NCBI RefSeq assembly: GCF_002892795.1
Contig: NZ_PJMC01000004.1
Coordinates: forward strand, 1 to 64,000
DNA from: Arthrobacter sp. AFG20
GTDB lineage: Bacteria; Actinomycetota; Actinomycetes; Actinomycetales; Micrococcaceae
Length of the DNA stretch: 64,000 bases
Reading direction: 5' to 3'
Notes under the pieces: generated by a model
What the model was told of the DNA's origin: nothing
The model's database searches: none
Seen by the model: only the letters and a program-made list of their open reading frames with translations
Program-made: the position numbers and the translations under genes
Part shown: positions 7,402 through 16,280 of the stretch, piece by piece
Layout: every line of letters starts with the position of its first letter
How positions within the stretch are numbered: the first letter of the stretch is position 1

Positions 7402-8418
7402 TTAATCCAGCAGGGCCGAGACAGCATGGCCGAGGCGGATCTTGCCCACGGGGCGGCCGCCGCCGAGGACCGGCTCCACCACCTTCTCGAGCACGCTGGA
7501 CACGCCAGGGATGTCGACCGCTCCGCAGGCGGCCAGCAGCGTCAGCCCGACCAGCGAGGTGGCCCGCAGGTTGCCGTCGAGCATCTTGAGTGCCACGGAG
7601 ACCCCCTGGGACGTGGCCATGACCAGGATGCCCTCGGCGCCGATCTTGGCGATGACGTCGAGCTCCTCCATCACGATGGTGTTGGCTTCGCCCCTGCCCT
7701 GGACCGCCCACGGGTAGTCCAGCATGGAGGTGGCGATGGTGGCGGCGCGCGCGTTGGCGGATTTGTCGGACGGCGCCTTGGCGAGCAGGGAGTATGCGCG
7801 GGCCAGACCGGTCAGCGAGATGGCGGCCACCGGTGCGCCGCAGCCGTCGATGCCCAGGTGCGCGATCTGTTCACCGGAGTACTCCTCGATCACCGTGCGG
7901 ATGCGCTGCTGCAGCGGGTGGTTGGGTTCCAGGTAGCTGTGCGTGTCCCAGCCGTTTTCGGTGCAGGCCCACAGGAAAGCCGCGTGCTTCCCCGAGCAGT
8001 TGAAGGCCAGCCGGGACTTGCCCCGCTCAGACTGGGTCAGCCAGGTGCGTGCCGTCTCGTCCTGCGGCCAGGCGGCGGGGCACTGCAGCTGGTCCTCCTT
8101 GACGCCCGCGGCCTTGAGCATGCCTTCGACGACGTCCATGTGGTCGAGCGATCCGGTGTGGCTGGCGCAGGCGAGGGCCACCTGGGCGCCCCGCAGCGGA
8201 ACACCGGACTGCATGGCCGCCAGCGCCTGCAGGGGCTTGAGCGTGGACCGGGCCAGGATGGGGGTGGTGATGTCACCCAGTTGGGTGACAACGTGGCCGT
8301 CCGCGGCGAGCACCACGGCCGCCCCGATGTGGCGGGACTCCACGAATCCGCTTCGTTCAACCACGGCGAGTTCGACGGCGGAATCCACAGTGAACGTGGC
8401 GTGCGAAGTTAGGGCCAT
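7402..8418 (-). CDS. Asparaginase (thermolabile/AnsA-type family)
   Basis: A 338-aa protein of the asparaginase family represented by Rhizobium etli AnsA, which hydrolyses asparagine to aspartate and ammonia. Family motifs include RSTLKPLQALA (about residues 57-67), ACASHTGSLDH (about 83-93), FNCSGKHAAFL (about 138-148) and GIDGCGAPVAAISL (about 189-202). Length fits the family. It lies between a molybdopterin oxidoreductase (24 bases upstream) and the sterol-carrier gene on the same strand. The substrate is inferred from family membership only. Confidence 0.82.
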   Translation of the reverse strand: MALTSHATFTVDSAVELAVVERSGFVESRHIGAAVVLAADGHVVTQLGDITTPILARSTLKPLQALAAMQSGVPLRGAQVALACASHTGSLDHMDVVEGMLKAAGVKEDQLQCPAAWPQDETARTWLTQSERGKSRLAFNCSGKHAAFLWACTENGWDTHSYLEPNHPLQQRIRTVIEEYSGEQIAHLGIDGCGAPVAAISLTGLARAYSLLAKAPSDKSANARAATIATSMLDYPWAVQGRGEANTIVMEELDVIAKIGAEGILVMATSQGVSVALKMLDGNLRATSLVGLTLLAACGAVDIPGVSSVLEKVVEPVLGGGRPVGKIRLGHAVSALLD

Positions 8419-8442
8419 GGGCCCAGTCTATGGTGCCGGCCC

Positions 8443-10020
8443 CTACTCAACCGTGACCATGACCGACTGCCAGCCGGAGGCGCCGTCCGGCACGGGATCG
8501 GCGCGCTTCTCCGTCTGCACCTCGCCGGTCCCGTCCGTGGCGCGCACCTTGATGTAGTGCGCGCCGGGTGTGGCGTCCCAGGCGAAGGACCACTGCCGCC
8601 AGGTATCCACGGAAGCCTCCTCCGAGAGCACTGCCTCGGTCCAGTCACCGCCGTCGATCTGCACCTCCACCTTGGTGATGCCCCGGGTCTGCGCCCAGGC
8701 GGTGCCGCCGATGGCCACCTTCCCGGCCTTCACCACGGCGAAGGATTTGGGCACTTCCACCCGGGCCATCGTCTTGATGGGACCGCGCTCTGACCAGCCT
8801 CGCTGGGTCCAGTAGGCCTTGCTGTCGGCGAAGCGGGTCACCTCCAGGTCCACCACCCATTTCGTGGCGGACACGAACCCGTACAGTCCCGGCACCACCA
8901 TGCGCACGGGATAGCCGTGTTCCAGCGGCAGCGGCTCGCCGTTCATGCCGATCGCAAGCATGGCGTCGCGGTCGTCCTGCAGGACCTCCAGGGGCGTGGA
9001 GGCGCTGAACCCGTCGATGGAGGTGGAGAGCACCATGTCAGCGCCGGCGGTGGGCCTGGCCCTCTTGAGCACCTCGCGGATGGGCAGCCCCAGCCACTTG
9101 GCGTTACCGGCGAGGTTGCCGCCCACGGGATTGGAGACGCAGGTGAGGGTTACATGGGACTCGATCAAATCGGCGTCGAGCAGGTCCTGGAAGGTGAGCC
9201 GGACCTCCTGCTCCACCAGCCCGTGCACGCGCAGTTCCCACTCCTCCGCCTTGATCTCCGGGACGCTGAGGGCGGTGTCAATCCGGTAGAAGTCCTTGGC
9301 GGGCGTGAGCCACGGCGTCACGCCGGGCGTAGCCGACTGCACGCCGGCGGGCACCGCGGCTGCGGGCCGGGCAGCCGCCGGCAGCCGGAGGGACTCGCGC
9401 GCCTGCGCCACATTGCTGCGCGCGGCGCTGAGCAGCCGGCCCCCGGTGGCGGCGATGCCCGCGGCGGCTGCCGTGAAGCCGGTCGCCGCGAAGAAGGCCC
9501 GCCGGGAGGTGGCCGGGCCCTCCGGTGCTTTGGCCGCAACGTTGGCCGGAGCATCCGGAAATGCCTGCAGCCGCCACAGCCGTGACACCAGCAGCCGCAG
9601 CACGATCAGCCCGGCCACGGTTCCGAGGAGCGAGGGCACGGCGTCCAGCGGCCTGACGCCCGCGCGGGTCACCACGCTGGCCACGATCACCGCGCCCATG
9701 AACAGCACGCCGGCCGCGCCCAGCGCCCATCTCCGGTACGCCACCACTCCCAGCGCGCACGCCAAAACGAAGATCGTCAGACCCATCCCGGCGAAAAGCG
9801 CGGCCTTGTCATTGGTGCCGAACGTCGCAATCGCGAAGTCCTTCAGCCGTGGCGGCGTGAAGTCGATGAACGTCGAGCCCAGGGCAAACAGGGGAGTGGC
9901 ACGGGCGGTAAAGAACGCCCCCGCCAGTTCCGCAACGGAAAGTACGACGGCGGCGGCAGCCACCCCTGCCAGGGCCGCCAACGCGGTCGGTCCCCTGAAC
10001 CACCTCATGAGCTTCTTCAT
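8443..10020 (-). CDS. Membrane-anchored molybdopterin-dependent oxidoreductase (sulfite oxidase family)
   Basis: A 525-aa protein with about five N-terminal hydrophobic helices, then TSRRAFFAATG (a twin-arginine-like segment after the helices), then a sulfite-oxidase-type molybdopterin domain. The molybdenum-ligating Cys is in TLTCVSNPVGG. WLGLPIREVL, HGYPVRMVVPGLYG and the C-terminal dimerisation domain (VEVQIDGGDWTEA, WRQWSFAWDATPG) are typical. The catalytic part should face outward. ATG 10020 is chosen; an in-frame upstream ATG (10083) would add 21 residues without membrane character. The gene is divergent from purD. The electron donor is not known. Confidence 0.82.
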   Translation of the reverse strand: MKKLMRWFRGPTALAALAGVAAAAVVLSVAELAGAFFTARATPLFALGSTFIDFTPPRLKDFAIATFGTNDKAALFAGMGLTIFVLACALGVVAYRRWALGAAGVLFMGAVIVASVVTRAGVRPLDAVPSLLGTVAGLIVLRLLVSRLWRLQAFPDAPANVAAKAPEGPATSRRAFFAATGFTAAAAGIAATGGRLLSAARSNVAQARESLRLPAAARPAAAVPAGVQSATPGVTPWLTPAKDFYRIDTALSVPEIKAEEWELRVHGLVEQEVRLTFQDLLDADLIESHVTLTCVSNPVGGNLAGNAKWLGLPIREVLKRARPTAGADMVLSTSIDGFSASTPLEVLQDDRDAMLAIGMNGEPLPLEHGYPVRMVVPGLYGFVSATKWVVDLEVTRFADSKAYWTQRGWSERGPIKTMARVEVPKSFAVVKAGKVAIGGTAWAQTRGITKVEVQIDGGDWTEAVLSEEASVDTWRQWSFAWDATPGAHYIKVRATDGTGEVQTEKRADPVPDGASGWQSVMVTVE

Positions 10021-10125
10021 GCCATTGGTTCGTAGCGGCGGGCCACCCGGATTGTCCGCCGGCCATAACGGTGAACCGGTCACAGCTTAGGAGCCAGCAG
10101 GGTGCACAAAGTACCCTTGGAGACT

Positions 10126-11457
10126 GTGAAGGTACTCGTCATTGGCCCCGGTGGCCGCGAACACGCCATTGTCCGCTCCCTCCTTGCCGACCCCAACGTT
10201 TCCGAAGTCCACGCGGCTCCGGGCAACGCCGGCATCAGCAAGCTCGTCCCCACGCACGCCATCAACGGGAACGATCCGGACGCGGTGGCGGCGCTCGCCA
10301 CGCGGCTCGACGTTGACCTGGTGGTGGTTGGCCCCGAAGCTCCCCTTGCGGCCGGTGTGTCCGACGCCGTGCGCGACGCCGGCATCCCGGTGTTCGGGCC
10401 CAGCAAGGACGCCGCCCAGCTCGAGGCCTCCAAGGCATACGCGAAGCAGGTCATGGCCGAAGCGGGCGTTCCCACCGCCATGGCTCTGGTGGCTGCCAAT
10501 GCAGATGAGGCAGCCGCGGCGCTCGACACCTTCGGCGCCCCCTACGTCGTCAAGGATGACGGCCTGGCCGCAGGCAAGGGCGTGGTGGTTACCAACGACC
10601 GGGACGACGCCCTGGCCCACGCCCAGAGCTGCTTCGACGCCGGCGGAACCGTGGTCATCGAGGAGTTCCTGGACGGCCCCGAGGTCTCGGTGTTCGTCCT
10701 GTGCGACGGCCGCAACACCGTGGCGCTGTCCCCGGCGCAGGACTTCAAGCGCATCTACGACAACGACGAAGGCCCCAACACCGGCGGCATGGGTGCCTAC
10801 ACCCCGCTCGACTGGGCTCCTGACGGCCTTGTCCAGGAGGTCATCGACCGCATCGCCCAGCCCACCGTGGACGAGATGGCCCGCCGCGGCACCCCGTTCG
10901 TGGGCGTGCTGTTCGTCGGCCTGGCGCTGACCAAGCGCGGCACGCGCGTCATCGAATTCAACGTCCGCTTCGGCGACCCCGAAACCCAGGCTGTGCTCGC
11001 CCGGCTTAAGACGCCCCTCGGTTCCCTGCTCCTCTCAGCCGCGAAGGGCGAGCTGGACCAGGCAGAAGAGCTGCGCTGGTCCAAGGACACGGCAGTCGCC
11101 GTCGTGGTCGCCTCTGAAAACTACCCCGACAGCCCGCGCACGGGTGACCGCATCCGCGGCCTCAAGAAGGTGGACGAGCTGGACGGTGTCCACGTGATCC
11201 ACGCCGGAACCAAGCTCGACGGTGAGGGCAAGGTGGTCTCCGCCGGCGGCCGCGTGCTGGCCGTGGTGGCGCTCGGCTCCGACCTCGTCGAGGCCCGGGA
11301 AAGGGCGTACGACGGCGTGGAGCTGGTTCAGCTGGAAGGCGCCCAGTTCCGCACGGACATAGCCGGCAAGGCCGCACGCGGCGAAATCAAGGTGTCGTCC
11401 GCCGTCGCCGCCCCGTCGGCTGCCCAGGCCGGCTCCGCTTCGGAAGAAAAGGCGTAA
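10126..11457 (+). CDS. purD: Phosphoribosylamine-glycine ligase (GARS)
   Basis: GAR synthetase, the ATP-grasp enzyme joining phosphoribosylamine to glycine in purine synthesis. The protein begins VKVLVIGPGGREHAIVRSL and contains GPEAPLAAG, YVVKDDGLAAGKGVVV, DFKRIYDNDEGPNTGGMGAY and FNVRFGDPETQ, all standard PurD motifs. The GTG at 10126 matches where the family begins and has GGAG three bases upstream. A GTG at 10102 with a better-spaced AGGAG (eight bases) would add MHKVPLET and cannot be excluded. The C-terminal 20 residues are a low-complexity tail. purC follows after three bases. Confidence 0.93.
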   Translation: MKVLVIGPGGREHAIVRSLLADPNVSEVHAAPGNAGISKLVPTHAINGNDPDAVAALATRLDVDLVVVGPEAPLAAGVSDAVRDAGIPVFGPSKDAAQLEASKAYAKQVMAEAGVPTAMALVAANADEAAAALDTFGAPYVVKDDGLAAGKGVVVTNDRDDALAHAQSCFDAGGTVVIEEFLDGPEVSVFVLCDGRNTVALSPAQDFKRIYDNDEGPNTGGMGAYTPLDWAPDGLVQEVIDRIAQPTVDEMARRGTPFVGVLFVGLALTKRGTRVIEFNVRFGDPETQAVLARLKTPLGSLLLSAAKGELDQAEELRWSKDTAVAVVVASENYPDSPRTGDRIRGLKKVDELDGVHVIHAGTKLDGEGKVVSAGGRVLAVVALGSDLVEARERAYDGVELVQLEGAQFRTDIAGKAARGEIKVSSAVAAPSAAQAGSASEEKA

Positions 11458-11460
11458 CCG

Positions 11461-12399
11461 GTGGCTGAACAGGAAAACACCCGCGGACTGGACACCGCCC
11501 ACGCGGAGCTGCCCGGCTGGAAGCACGTCTACTCGGGCAAGGTCCGCGACCTGTACGTCCCGGCCAGCGACTCCATCAACGAGCAGTTCGGTCAGGAATG
11601 CGTGCTGGTGGTCGCCAGTGACCGCATCAGCGCGTACGACCACGTGCTCAGCAGCGAAATCCCGGACAAGGGACGCATCCTGACCCAGCTGAGCCTTTGG
11701 TGGTTCGACCAGTTGGACGTGGAACACCACGTCCTGGCGTCCACGGTGGAGGACGGCGTGCCGGCAGCGGTCGAGGGCCGCGCCATGATCTGCAAGAAGC
11801 TGGAAATGTTCCCGGTCGAATGCATCGCCCGCGGCTACCTCACCGGCTCCGGCCTCGTGGAATACCGGCAGTCCGGCACCGTCTGCGAGATCCCGCTGCC
11901 GGAAGGCCTGGTGGACGGCTCCCGCCTGGAGCACGCCATCTTCACCCCGTCGGCCAAGGCCGAGGTGGGGGAGCACGACGAAAACATCTCCTACGACGCC
12001 GTCGTGTCCATCGTGGGCGACGACATCGCCGCGCGCCTGAGCGAACTGACGCTGAGCATCTACACCAAGGCGGAGGGGATCGCCCGTGAACGGGGCATCA
12101 TCCTGGCCGACACCAAGGTGGAGTTCGGCTACGACGTCGTGAACGGGGCCATCACCCTGGGCGACGAGGTCCTGACGCCGGACTCGTCCCGGTTCTGGGA
12201 CGCCGCCACGTACGAGCCCGGCAAGGCGCAGCCCTCCTACGACAAGCAGTTCGTCCGGGACTGGCTGACATCCGCCGAATCCGGCTGGGACAAGGCCTCC
12301 GACACGCCGCCGCCGGCCCTGCCCGCGGAGATCGTGGACCGCACCAGGGCCCGCTACGTCGAGGCCTACGAGAAGCTGACCGGCCGCACGTTCAGCTAG
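11461..12399 (+). CDS. purC: Phosphoribosylaminoimidazole-succinocarboxamide synthase (SAICAR synthetase)
   Basis: A 312-aa SAICAR synthetase, which condenses CAIR with aspartate in purine synthesis. Motifs: YSGKVRDLYV (glycine-rich nucleotide loop), VVASDRISAYDHV, ARGYLTGSGLVEY, FTPSAKAEVGEHDENI and LADTKVEFGYD. The longer form of about 310 residues is normal for actinobacteria. It starts with GTG three bases after purD, so the two form an operon. A strong terminator follows at 12424-12465. Confidence 0.94.
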   Translation: MAEQENTRGLDTAHAELPGWKHVYSGKVRDLYVPASDSINEQFGQECVLVVASDRISAYDHVLSSEIPDKGRILTQLSLWWFDQLDVEHHVLASTVEDGVPAAVEGRAMICKKLEMFPVECIARGYLTGSGLVEYRQSGTVCEIPLPEGLVDGSRLEHAIFTPSAKAEVGEHDENISYDAVVSIVGDDIAARLSELTLSIYTKAEGIARERGIILADTKVEFGYDVVNGAITLGDEVLTPDSSRFWDAATYEPGKAQPSYDKQFVRDWLTSAESGWDKASDTPPPALPAEIVDRTRARYVEAYEKLTGRTFS

Positions 12400-12423
12400 G
12401 CGATCTGCGCCAACGACAAACGT

Positions 12424-12465
12424 CAGGCGCCCCCGGGACCAGTCCCGGGGGCGCCTGGCGTTTTT
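12424..12465 (+). terminator. Intrinsic terminator after purDC
   Basis: A perfect 15-bp stem (CAGGCGCCCCCGGGA, 12424-12438, with its complement at 12443-12457) around a CCAG loop is followed by GCG and TTTTT. It lies between convergent genes, purC (+) and the XRE-TPR regulator (-). Confidence 0.9.
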
Positions 12466-12477
12466 GCGCTGTGCCTG

Positions 12478-13740
12478 CTAGCTGGCTTCGGCCGCTGCCG
12501 CACGGCGCTGGGCGAGCCGGATCTCCAGCACGGCATCGAGGGCCTGCTGGACCCGGTCCTGCGCGCCGGCGGCACTGAATTCCTTCTGCGCCTCCTCCAG
12601 ATGCACAAGCGCCTCATCCCCTTCGCCCGCAGCCTTCAGCGATTTGCCGAGAAGCAGCGAGACCTCGCCGGCCGTGTGCTTGGCCAGGTCCGTCCGTTCG
12701 GCGTGGATGTCGCGGAGCTTCTGGACGGCAGCCACGATGTCGCCGGTGAGGTAGAGCCAGCGGGCGCGGATGAAGGCGACTTCCAGCTGGTCCGTCTTGT
12801 TCCCGCCGACGATGGACAGCGCGAGTTCGGCGCGTTCAATGGCGGACAAGGTCTCCGGCTCAACGATTCCGGAGGAGAGGCGGACGGCAGCTGACGCCTT
12901 GTTGAAGCGGGCCCACAGCTCGATGTCGTTGGCGGGGGAGAGCAGCTTCGCCGCCCGCTCGTGGTGCTTGATGCCCTCCGGGTAGTCGTGCCGCATGAAC
13001 GCGACATTGCCGATCACCCATGCCACCTCGCCCGCGAGCTGGGACATTGAATGCTCATCCATCTGCTCATTCATGTCCTCGCAGTACTTCCACGCCTCGT
13101 CGAGCCGGCCGCTCTCGGCCAGTGCTCCGATCAGCGCCCGGAGCGCCCCGATGATGAGTGTTGAGCCCTTGGGCAGCTGGGCGCACAGCTCCACGGCCTT
13201 CTCGGCGTGTTCGACGGCGGTGCCCAGCTGGCCCTGCCCGTGGCACAGGGCGGCGAGCATCTGGCGCGCCCGGACACCCAGACCGGCCGATTCCGTGGCC
13301 ATGGGATGCTCGGACAGGTGCTCCATGATCTTCTGGCATTCCTTGAGGTGGCCCTGCTTCATGAGGCATTCGGCCTGCATGTAGGTCATGTTCCACCAGG
13401 CGCTGGTGTTTTTGCCGTCGAGGGCGATCCGGGCGGCATTGGCGGCGTGTTCGGCCGCGAGGGCGTAGTCACGCAGATCCCAAGCCTGCCGGGCATAGAG
13501 GCCAGCCAGCACGTATTCGGCGTCGCTGACCGAAATGGGCTGGCTCCACGCTTCGAGCGCCTTGGGCGCGAGCTCCAGCCTGCGGGCGAGCTCTTCGATG
13601 ACGTCGGCTGTGGGTTCCCGCCGGCCGGTTTCCAGCAGGGAAATGTAGCTGGGGGAGTACAGGTCCCTGCCCAGTTCGGCCTGGGTCAATCCGCGTTCCA
13701 GCCGCTCAGCGCGGAGCTTTTCCCCGAATCCGTTACCCAC
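12478..13740 (-). CDS. XRE-HTH regulator with C-terminal TPR domain (RRNPP-like)
   Basis: A 420-aa cytoplasmic regulator. Residues about 5-58 form an XRE-type helix-turn-helix (FGEKLRAERLERGLTQAELG, then SYISLLETGRREPTADVIEELARRLEL). The rest, about residues 70-410, is helical with paired-helix periodicity typical of TPRs (ALAAEHAANAARIAL, LGTAVEHAEKAVELC, SGRLDEAWKYCEDM, DEALVHLEEAQKEF). HTH plus TPR is the architecture of RRNPP peptide-responsive regulators (PlcR, Rgg, PrgX). GTG 13740 has AGGAGG seven bases upstream; the frame open further upstream has no such site. It is divergent from the small secreted protein at 13874-14107, its likely ligand precursor. Peptide binding is inferred. Confidence 0.85.
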   Translation of the reverse strand: MGNGFGEKLRAERLERGLTQAELGRDLYSPSYISLLETGRREPTADVIEELARRLELAPKALEAWSQPISVSDAEYVLAGLYARQAWDLRDYALAAEHAANAARIALDGKNTSAWWNMTYMQAECLMKQGHLKECQKIMEHLSEHPMATESAGLGVRARQMLAALCHGQGQLGTAVEHAEKAVELCAQLPKGSTLIIGALRALIGALAESGRLDEAWKYCEDMNEQMDEHSMSQLAGEVAWVIGNVAFMRHDYPEGIKHHERAAKLLSPANDIELWARFNKASAAVRLSSGIVEPETLSAIERAELALSIVGGNKTDQLEVAFIRARWLYLTGDIVAAVQKLRDIHAERTDLAKHTAGEVSLLLGKSLKAAGEGDEALVHLEEAQKEFSAAGAQDRVQQALDAVLEIRLAQRRAAAAEAS

Positions 13741-13780
13741 TGGGGTTCCTCCTATTCCGGACAGCCTTTGTACAGAATGC

Positions 13781-13811
13781 TTGACACCCTCTGTGGAAAA
13801 CATTTTACAAT
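13781..13811 (+). promoter_or_regulatory. Candidate promoter of the peptide-precursor gene
   Basis: TTGACA (13781-13786) is a consensus -35. TACAAT (13806-13811), one mismatch from TATAAT, follows after 19 bp, longer than optimal, so it would suit activation. The expected RNA leader is about 55 bases. An inverted TGTCAA at 13815-13820 mirrors the -35. Confidence 0.5.
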
Positions 13812-13813
13812 GT
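13800..13813. promoter_or_regulatory. Palindrome in the regulator/peptide divergent region
   Basis: ACATT-TTAC-AATGT is a 5-bp perfect inverted repeat overlapping the proposed -10 of the peptide gene. It is 59-73 bp from the regulator start and a plausible binding site for the XRE-TPR protein, by position and symmetry only. Confidence 0.4.
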
Positions 13814-13873
13814 ATGTCAACAAGGACTGTGCTGACTTGGTAACGAATCCAACTCGTATTGAGGAACCCTCAC

Positions 13874-14107
13874 ATGTTAAAGAAGATAGCAGCCGCTGCC
13901 GTTCTGGCGGGGGCCCTCGCATTTTCTGCTGCGGCTCCCGCCGTTCTGTCTGCAGGCTCGATCGCGGACAACGCGGGCACCTCGGTTGCCATTGGCAACT
14001 GGCCGGATCCGATGCGGGTCAAGGACGTGAACACGACCACTATCGGCAATTGGCCTGATCCCATGGTGTCAGAGACCACCATTGGCAACTGGCCCGATCC
14101 TATGTAA
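13874..14107 (+). CDS. Secreted pheromone-like precursor with three IGNWPDPM repeats
   Basis: A 77-aa small protein, preceded by GAGG ten bases before ATG 13874. It starts MLKKIAAAAVLAGALAFSAA, a Sec signal peptide with a Lys-Lys n-region and Ala-rich core, with likely cleavage after about residue 20-27. The mature part has three exact copies of IGNWPDPM at residues 40-47, 57-64 and 70-77; the last copy is the C-terminus. Linkers are RVKDVNTTT and VSETT. The three DNA copies differ only at third codon positions. It is divergent from the XRE-TPR regulator. The likely role is a precursor of secreted signalling octapeptides that are re-imported and bind the regulator. A short antimicrobial or surface-acting peptide is the alternative. 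Confidence 0.8.
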   Translation: MLKKIAAAAVLAGALAFSAAAPAVLSAGSIADNAGTSVAIGNWPDPMRVKDVNTTTIGNWPDPMVSETTIGNWPDPM

Positions 14108-14122
14108 ACAGCTTCCATGGGG

Positions 14123-14166
14123 AAAACGGCTCCGGAACATGCGCACATCATGTTCCGGGGCCGTTT
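14123..14166 (+). terminator. Intrinsic terminator after the peptide gene
   Basis: AAAACGGC and TCCGGAACATG pair with CATGTTCCGG and GGCCGTTTT around the loop CGCACAT, and a T run follows. It starts 16 bases after the peptide stop codon and marks a monocistronic transcript. Confidence 0.88.
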
Positions 14167-14241
14167 TTCGTTCCCAAATGTTTTCTTGGAGTAGCCGAAG
14201 AAACAGAAAGAGGGCCTCCCTGGGGAGACCCTCTATCCTTT

Positions 14242-14318
<77 letters not shown>

Positions 14319-14402
14319 ATCCGCTGCTGTGAAAGCAACTGAACAAGAATATCCGATACTGGGCCAACATGTGAAATCGGGGTCCGGACGAGCCGCTGCG
14401 GC

Positions 14403-16280
14403 TCAGACCAGCGAGTCCTTCCAGGCGGTGTGCAGCCGGGCGAAACGGCCGTTGCCACCGATCAGTTCGTCCGGGGTTCCGTCCTCCACCACCTGTCCGT
14501 CATGGACCACGAGCACCCTGTCCGCCGTCTCCACGGTCGATAGCCGGTGCGCGATGATCAGCGCCGTGCGCGCGGTTCCGCGGGCCGTTCCGTCCGCGGC
14601 CGGCGTTCCGTGCGTTGCGTCGCCGGCCCCGTCCGTTCCGCGCAGGAGCCCGGCGAGGCCGCTCTGCACGAGCCGCTCGGAGGGGATGTCCAGCGAGGAT
14701 GTGGCCTCGTCCAGGATTAGGACCGCCGGCCGGGCAAGGAACGCGCGCGCGAAGCTGATCAGTTGGCGCTGGCCCGCGGAGACCCGGCCGCCGCGTTTGT
14801 TGACGTCGGTGTCGTATCCCTCGGGGAGCTCCATGATGAACTCGTGCGCACCCACGGCCTTCGCGGCCGCCTCGATCTCCTCACGCGGAGCCTCCGGCCG
14901 GCCCAGGGCGATGTTGTCCGCCACCGAGCCGCTGAACAGGAAGGCCTCCTGAGTCACCATCACAATGTTCCGCCGCAGGTCCGCGGTGGCCAGTTGCCGG
15001 ACGTCCACGCCGTCGAGCGTCACAGAACCGGCAGACACGTCATAGAAGCGGGCAATCAGCTTGGCCAGCGTGGACTTGCCGGCCCCGGTCTGGCCCACCA
15101 GCGCCACGGTCTGGCCCGCCGGAATGCTGAGGTTCAGCGTGGGGATGATGAGTGGTCCGGTGCCGTAGCGGAACTCAACGTTCCGGAATTCGACGGCGCC
15201 GCGGGCGTCGCGGAGTTCCACCGCGTTCCGCGGCGGGCGCACTGTGGGCACCTCCTCGAGCAGGCCCGAGACCTTCTCCAGCGCGGCCTGGGCGCTTTGG
15301 AAGGAGTTGTAGAACATGGCCATCTGGTCCACCGGCTGGAAGAAGCGCTTCGTGGAGAGCATCAGGGCCAGCAGCACGCCCACGGCCAGATCACCGCTCA
15401 GCACCCGGAAGCCACCGAGCAGCAGCACGGCGGCCACACAGACATTGCCGATCAGCACCAGGCCGGGCTGGAAGACGCCGTTCAGGTTGATGGAGCGGAC
15501 GGTCGCCTGCCGGTAGTCCTCGGCGAGTTCGCCGTAGCGGCCGGCGTTCTCGCGCTCTTTGCGGAAGGCTTTGACCGCGCGGATGCCGGTCATGGTCTCG
15601 ATGAAGTGCACGATGAGCCGGGCCGAGACCACCCGGGACTGGCGGAACGCCATCTGTGAGTGCTTCTGGTACCAGCGGGCCAGGAAGAACATCGGCACGG
15701 CCGCGGCCAGCACCACCAGTCCGCTGCGCCAGTCGAGGGCGAAGATGGTGGCGGCGGTGAACACCATGAACAGCGCGCCCGAGGTGAGCGAGCTGACTCC
15801 CGAGTCCAGGAGTTCGCGCAGCGCTTCGAGATCCGAAGTTTGCCGCGCGATAATCCGCCCCGAGGTGTACCTCTCGTGGAATTCGAGGCTGAGCCGCTGG
15901 GTGTGGCGGAACACCCACAAGCGAAGGTCCAGGAGCATGGCCTGGCTAAGTTTCGCCGTCGACGTCACGTACAGGGCCGTCAGCCCGGCGGCGGCCAGTG
16001 CTGTGGCGAGGTACGCGACGCCGGTCAGCACCAGCGGGAGGCTGTTGCCGGCGCGGAGGGAAGGCAGCGCGTGGTCGATGCCGAAGGCGATCAGCGCCGG
16101 GCCGGCCACCCGGGCCGCCTGTGACAGGACCACCGTGGCGATCGTGAGCCAGAACCGCAGCCGCACGGGCCGGATCAGCGACCCCAGCAAGGCGAGCGAC
16201 CGGCGCCGTACTGCTTTGCTGTCGCTCTTGCTCAGATTGGCGTTGTCCTCATTGGCGGTGCCGAACGCTGTGGTGCTCAC
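14403..16280 (-). CDS. ABC exporter subunit (permease-ATPase fusion), heterodimer partner 1
   Basis: A 625-aa half-transporter with six N-terminal transmembrane helices and a C-terminal nucleotide-binding domain. Walker A is [13 protein letters not shown] and Walker B is [13 protein letters not shown], with the catalytic Glu. The signature reads VSAGQRQ instead of LSGGQRQ, so this signature is degenerate. The H-loop His is in [10 protein letters not shown] Gly/Thr/Ala-rich insertion (about residues 545-570) lies between Walker B and the H-loop. Its start overlaps the upstream partner by four bases (ATGA), so the two are translationally coupled. It fits heterodimeric multidrug or lipid exporters (BmrCD, TM287/288). 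The substrate is unknown. Confidence 0.87.
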   Translation of the reverse strand: MSTTAFGTANEDNANLSKSDSKAVRRRSLALLGSLIRPVRLRFWLTIATVVLSQAARVAGPALIAFGIDHALPSLRAGNSLPLVLTGVAYLATALAAAGLTALYVTSTAKLSQAMLLDLRLWVFRHTQRLSLEFHERYTSGRIIARQTSDLEALRELLDSGVSSLTSGALFMVFTAATIFALDWRSGLVVLAAAVPMFFLARWYQKHSQMAFRQSRVVSARLIVHFIETMTGIRAVKAFRKERENAGRYGELAEDYRQATVRSINLNGVFQPGLVLIGNVCVAAVLLLGGFRVLSGDLAVGVLLALMLSTKRFFQPVDQMAMFYNSFQSAQAALEKVSGLLEEVPTVRPPRNAVELRDARGAVEFRNVEFRYGTGPLIIPTLNLSIPAGQTVALVGQTGAGKSTLAKLIARFYDVSAGSVTLDGVDVRQLATADLRRNIVMVTQEAFLFSGSVADNIALGRPEAPREEIEAAAKAVGAHEFIMELPEGYDTDVNKRGGRVSAGQRQLISFARAFLARPAVLILDEATSSLDIPSERLVQSGLAGLLRGTDGAGDATHGTPAADGTARGTARTALIIAHRLSTVETADRVLVVHDGQVVEDGTPDELIGGNGRFARLHTAWKDSLV

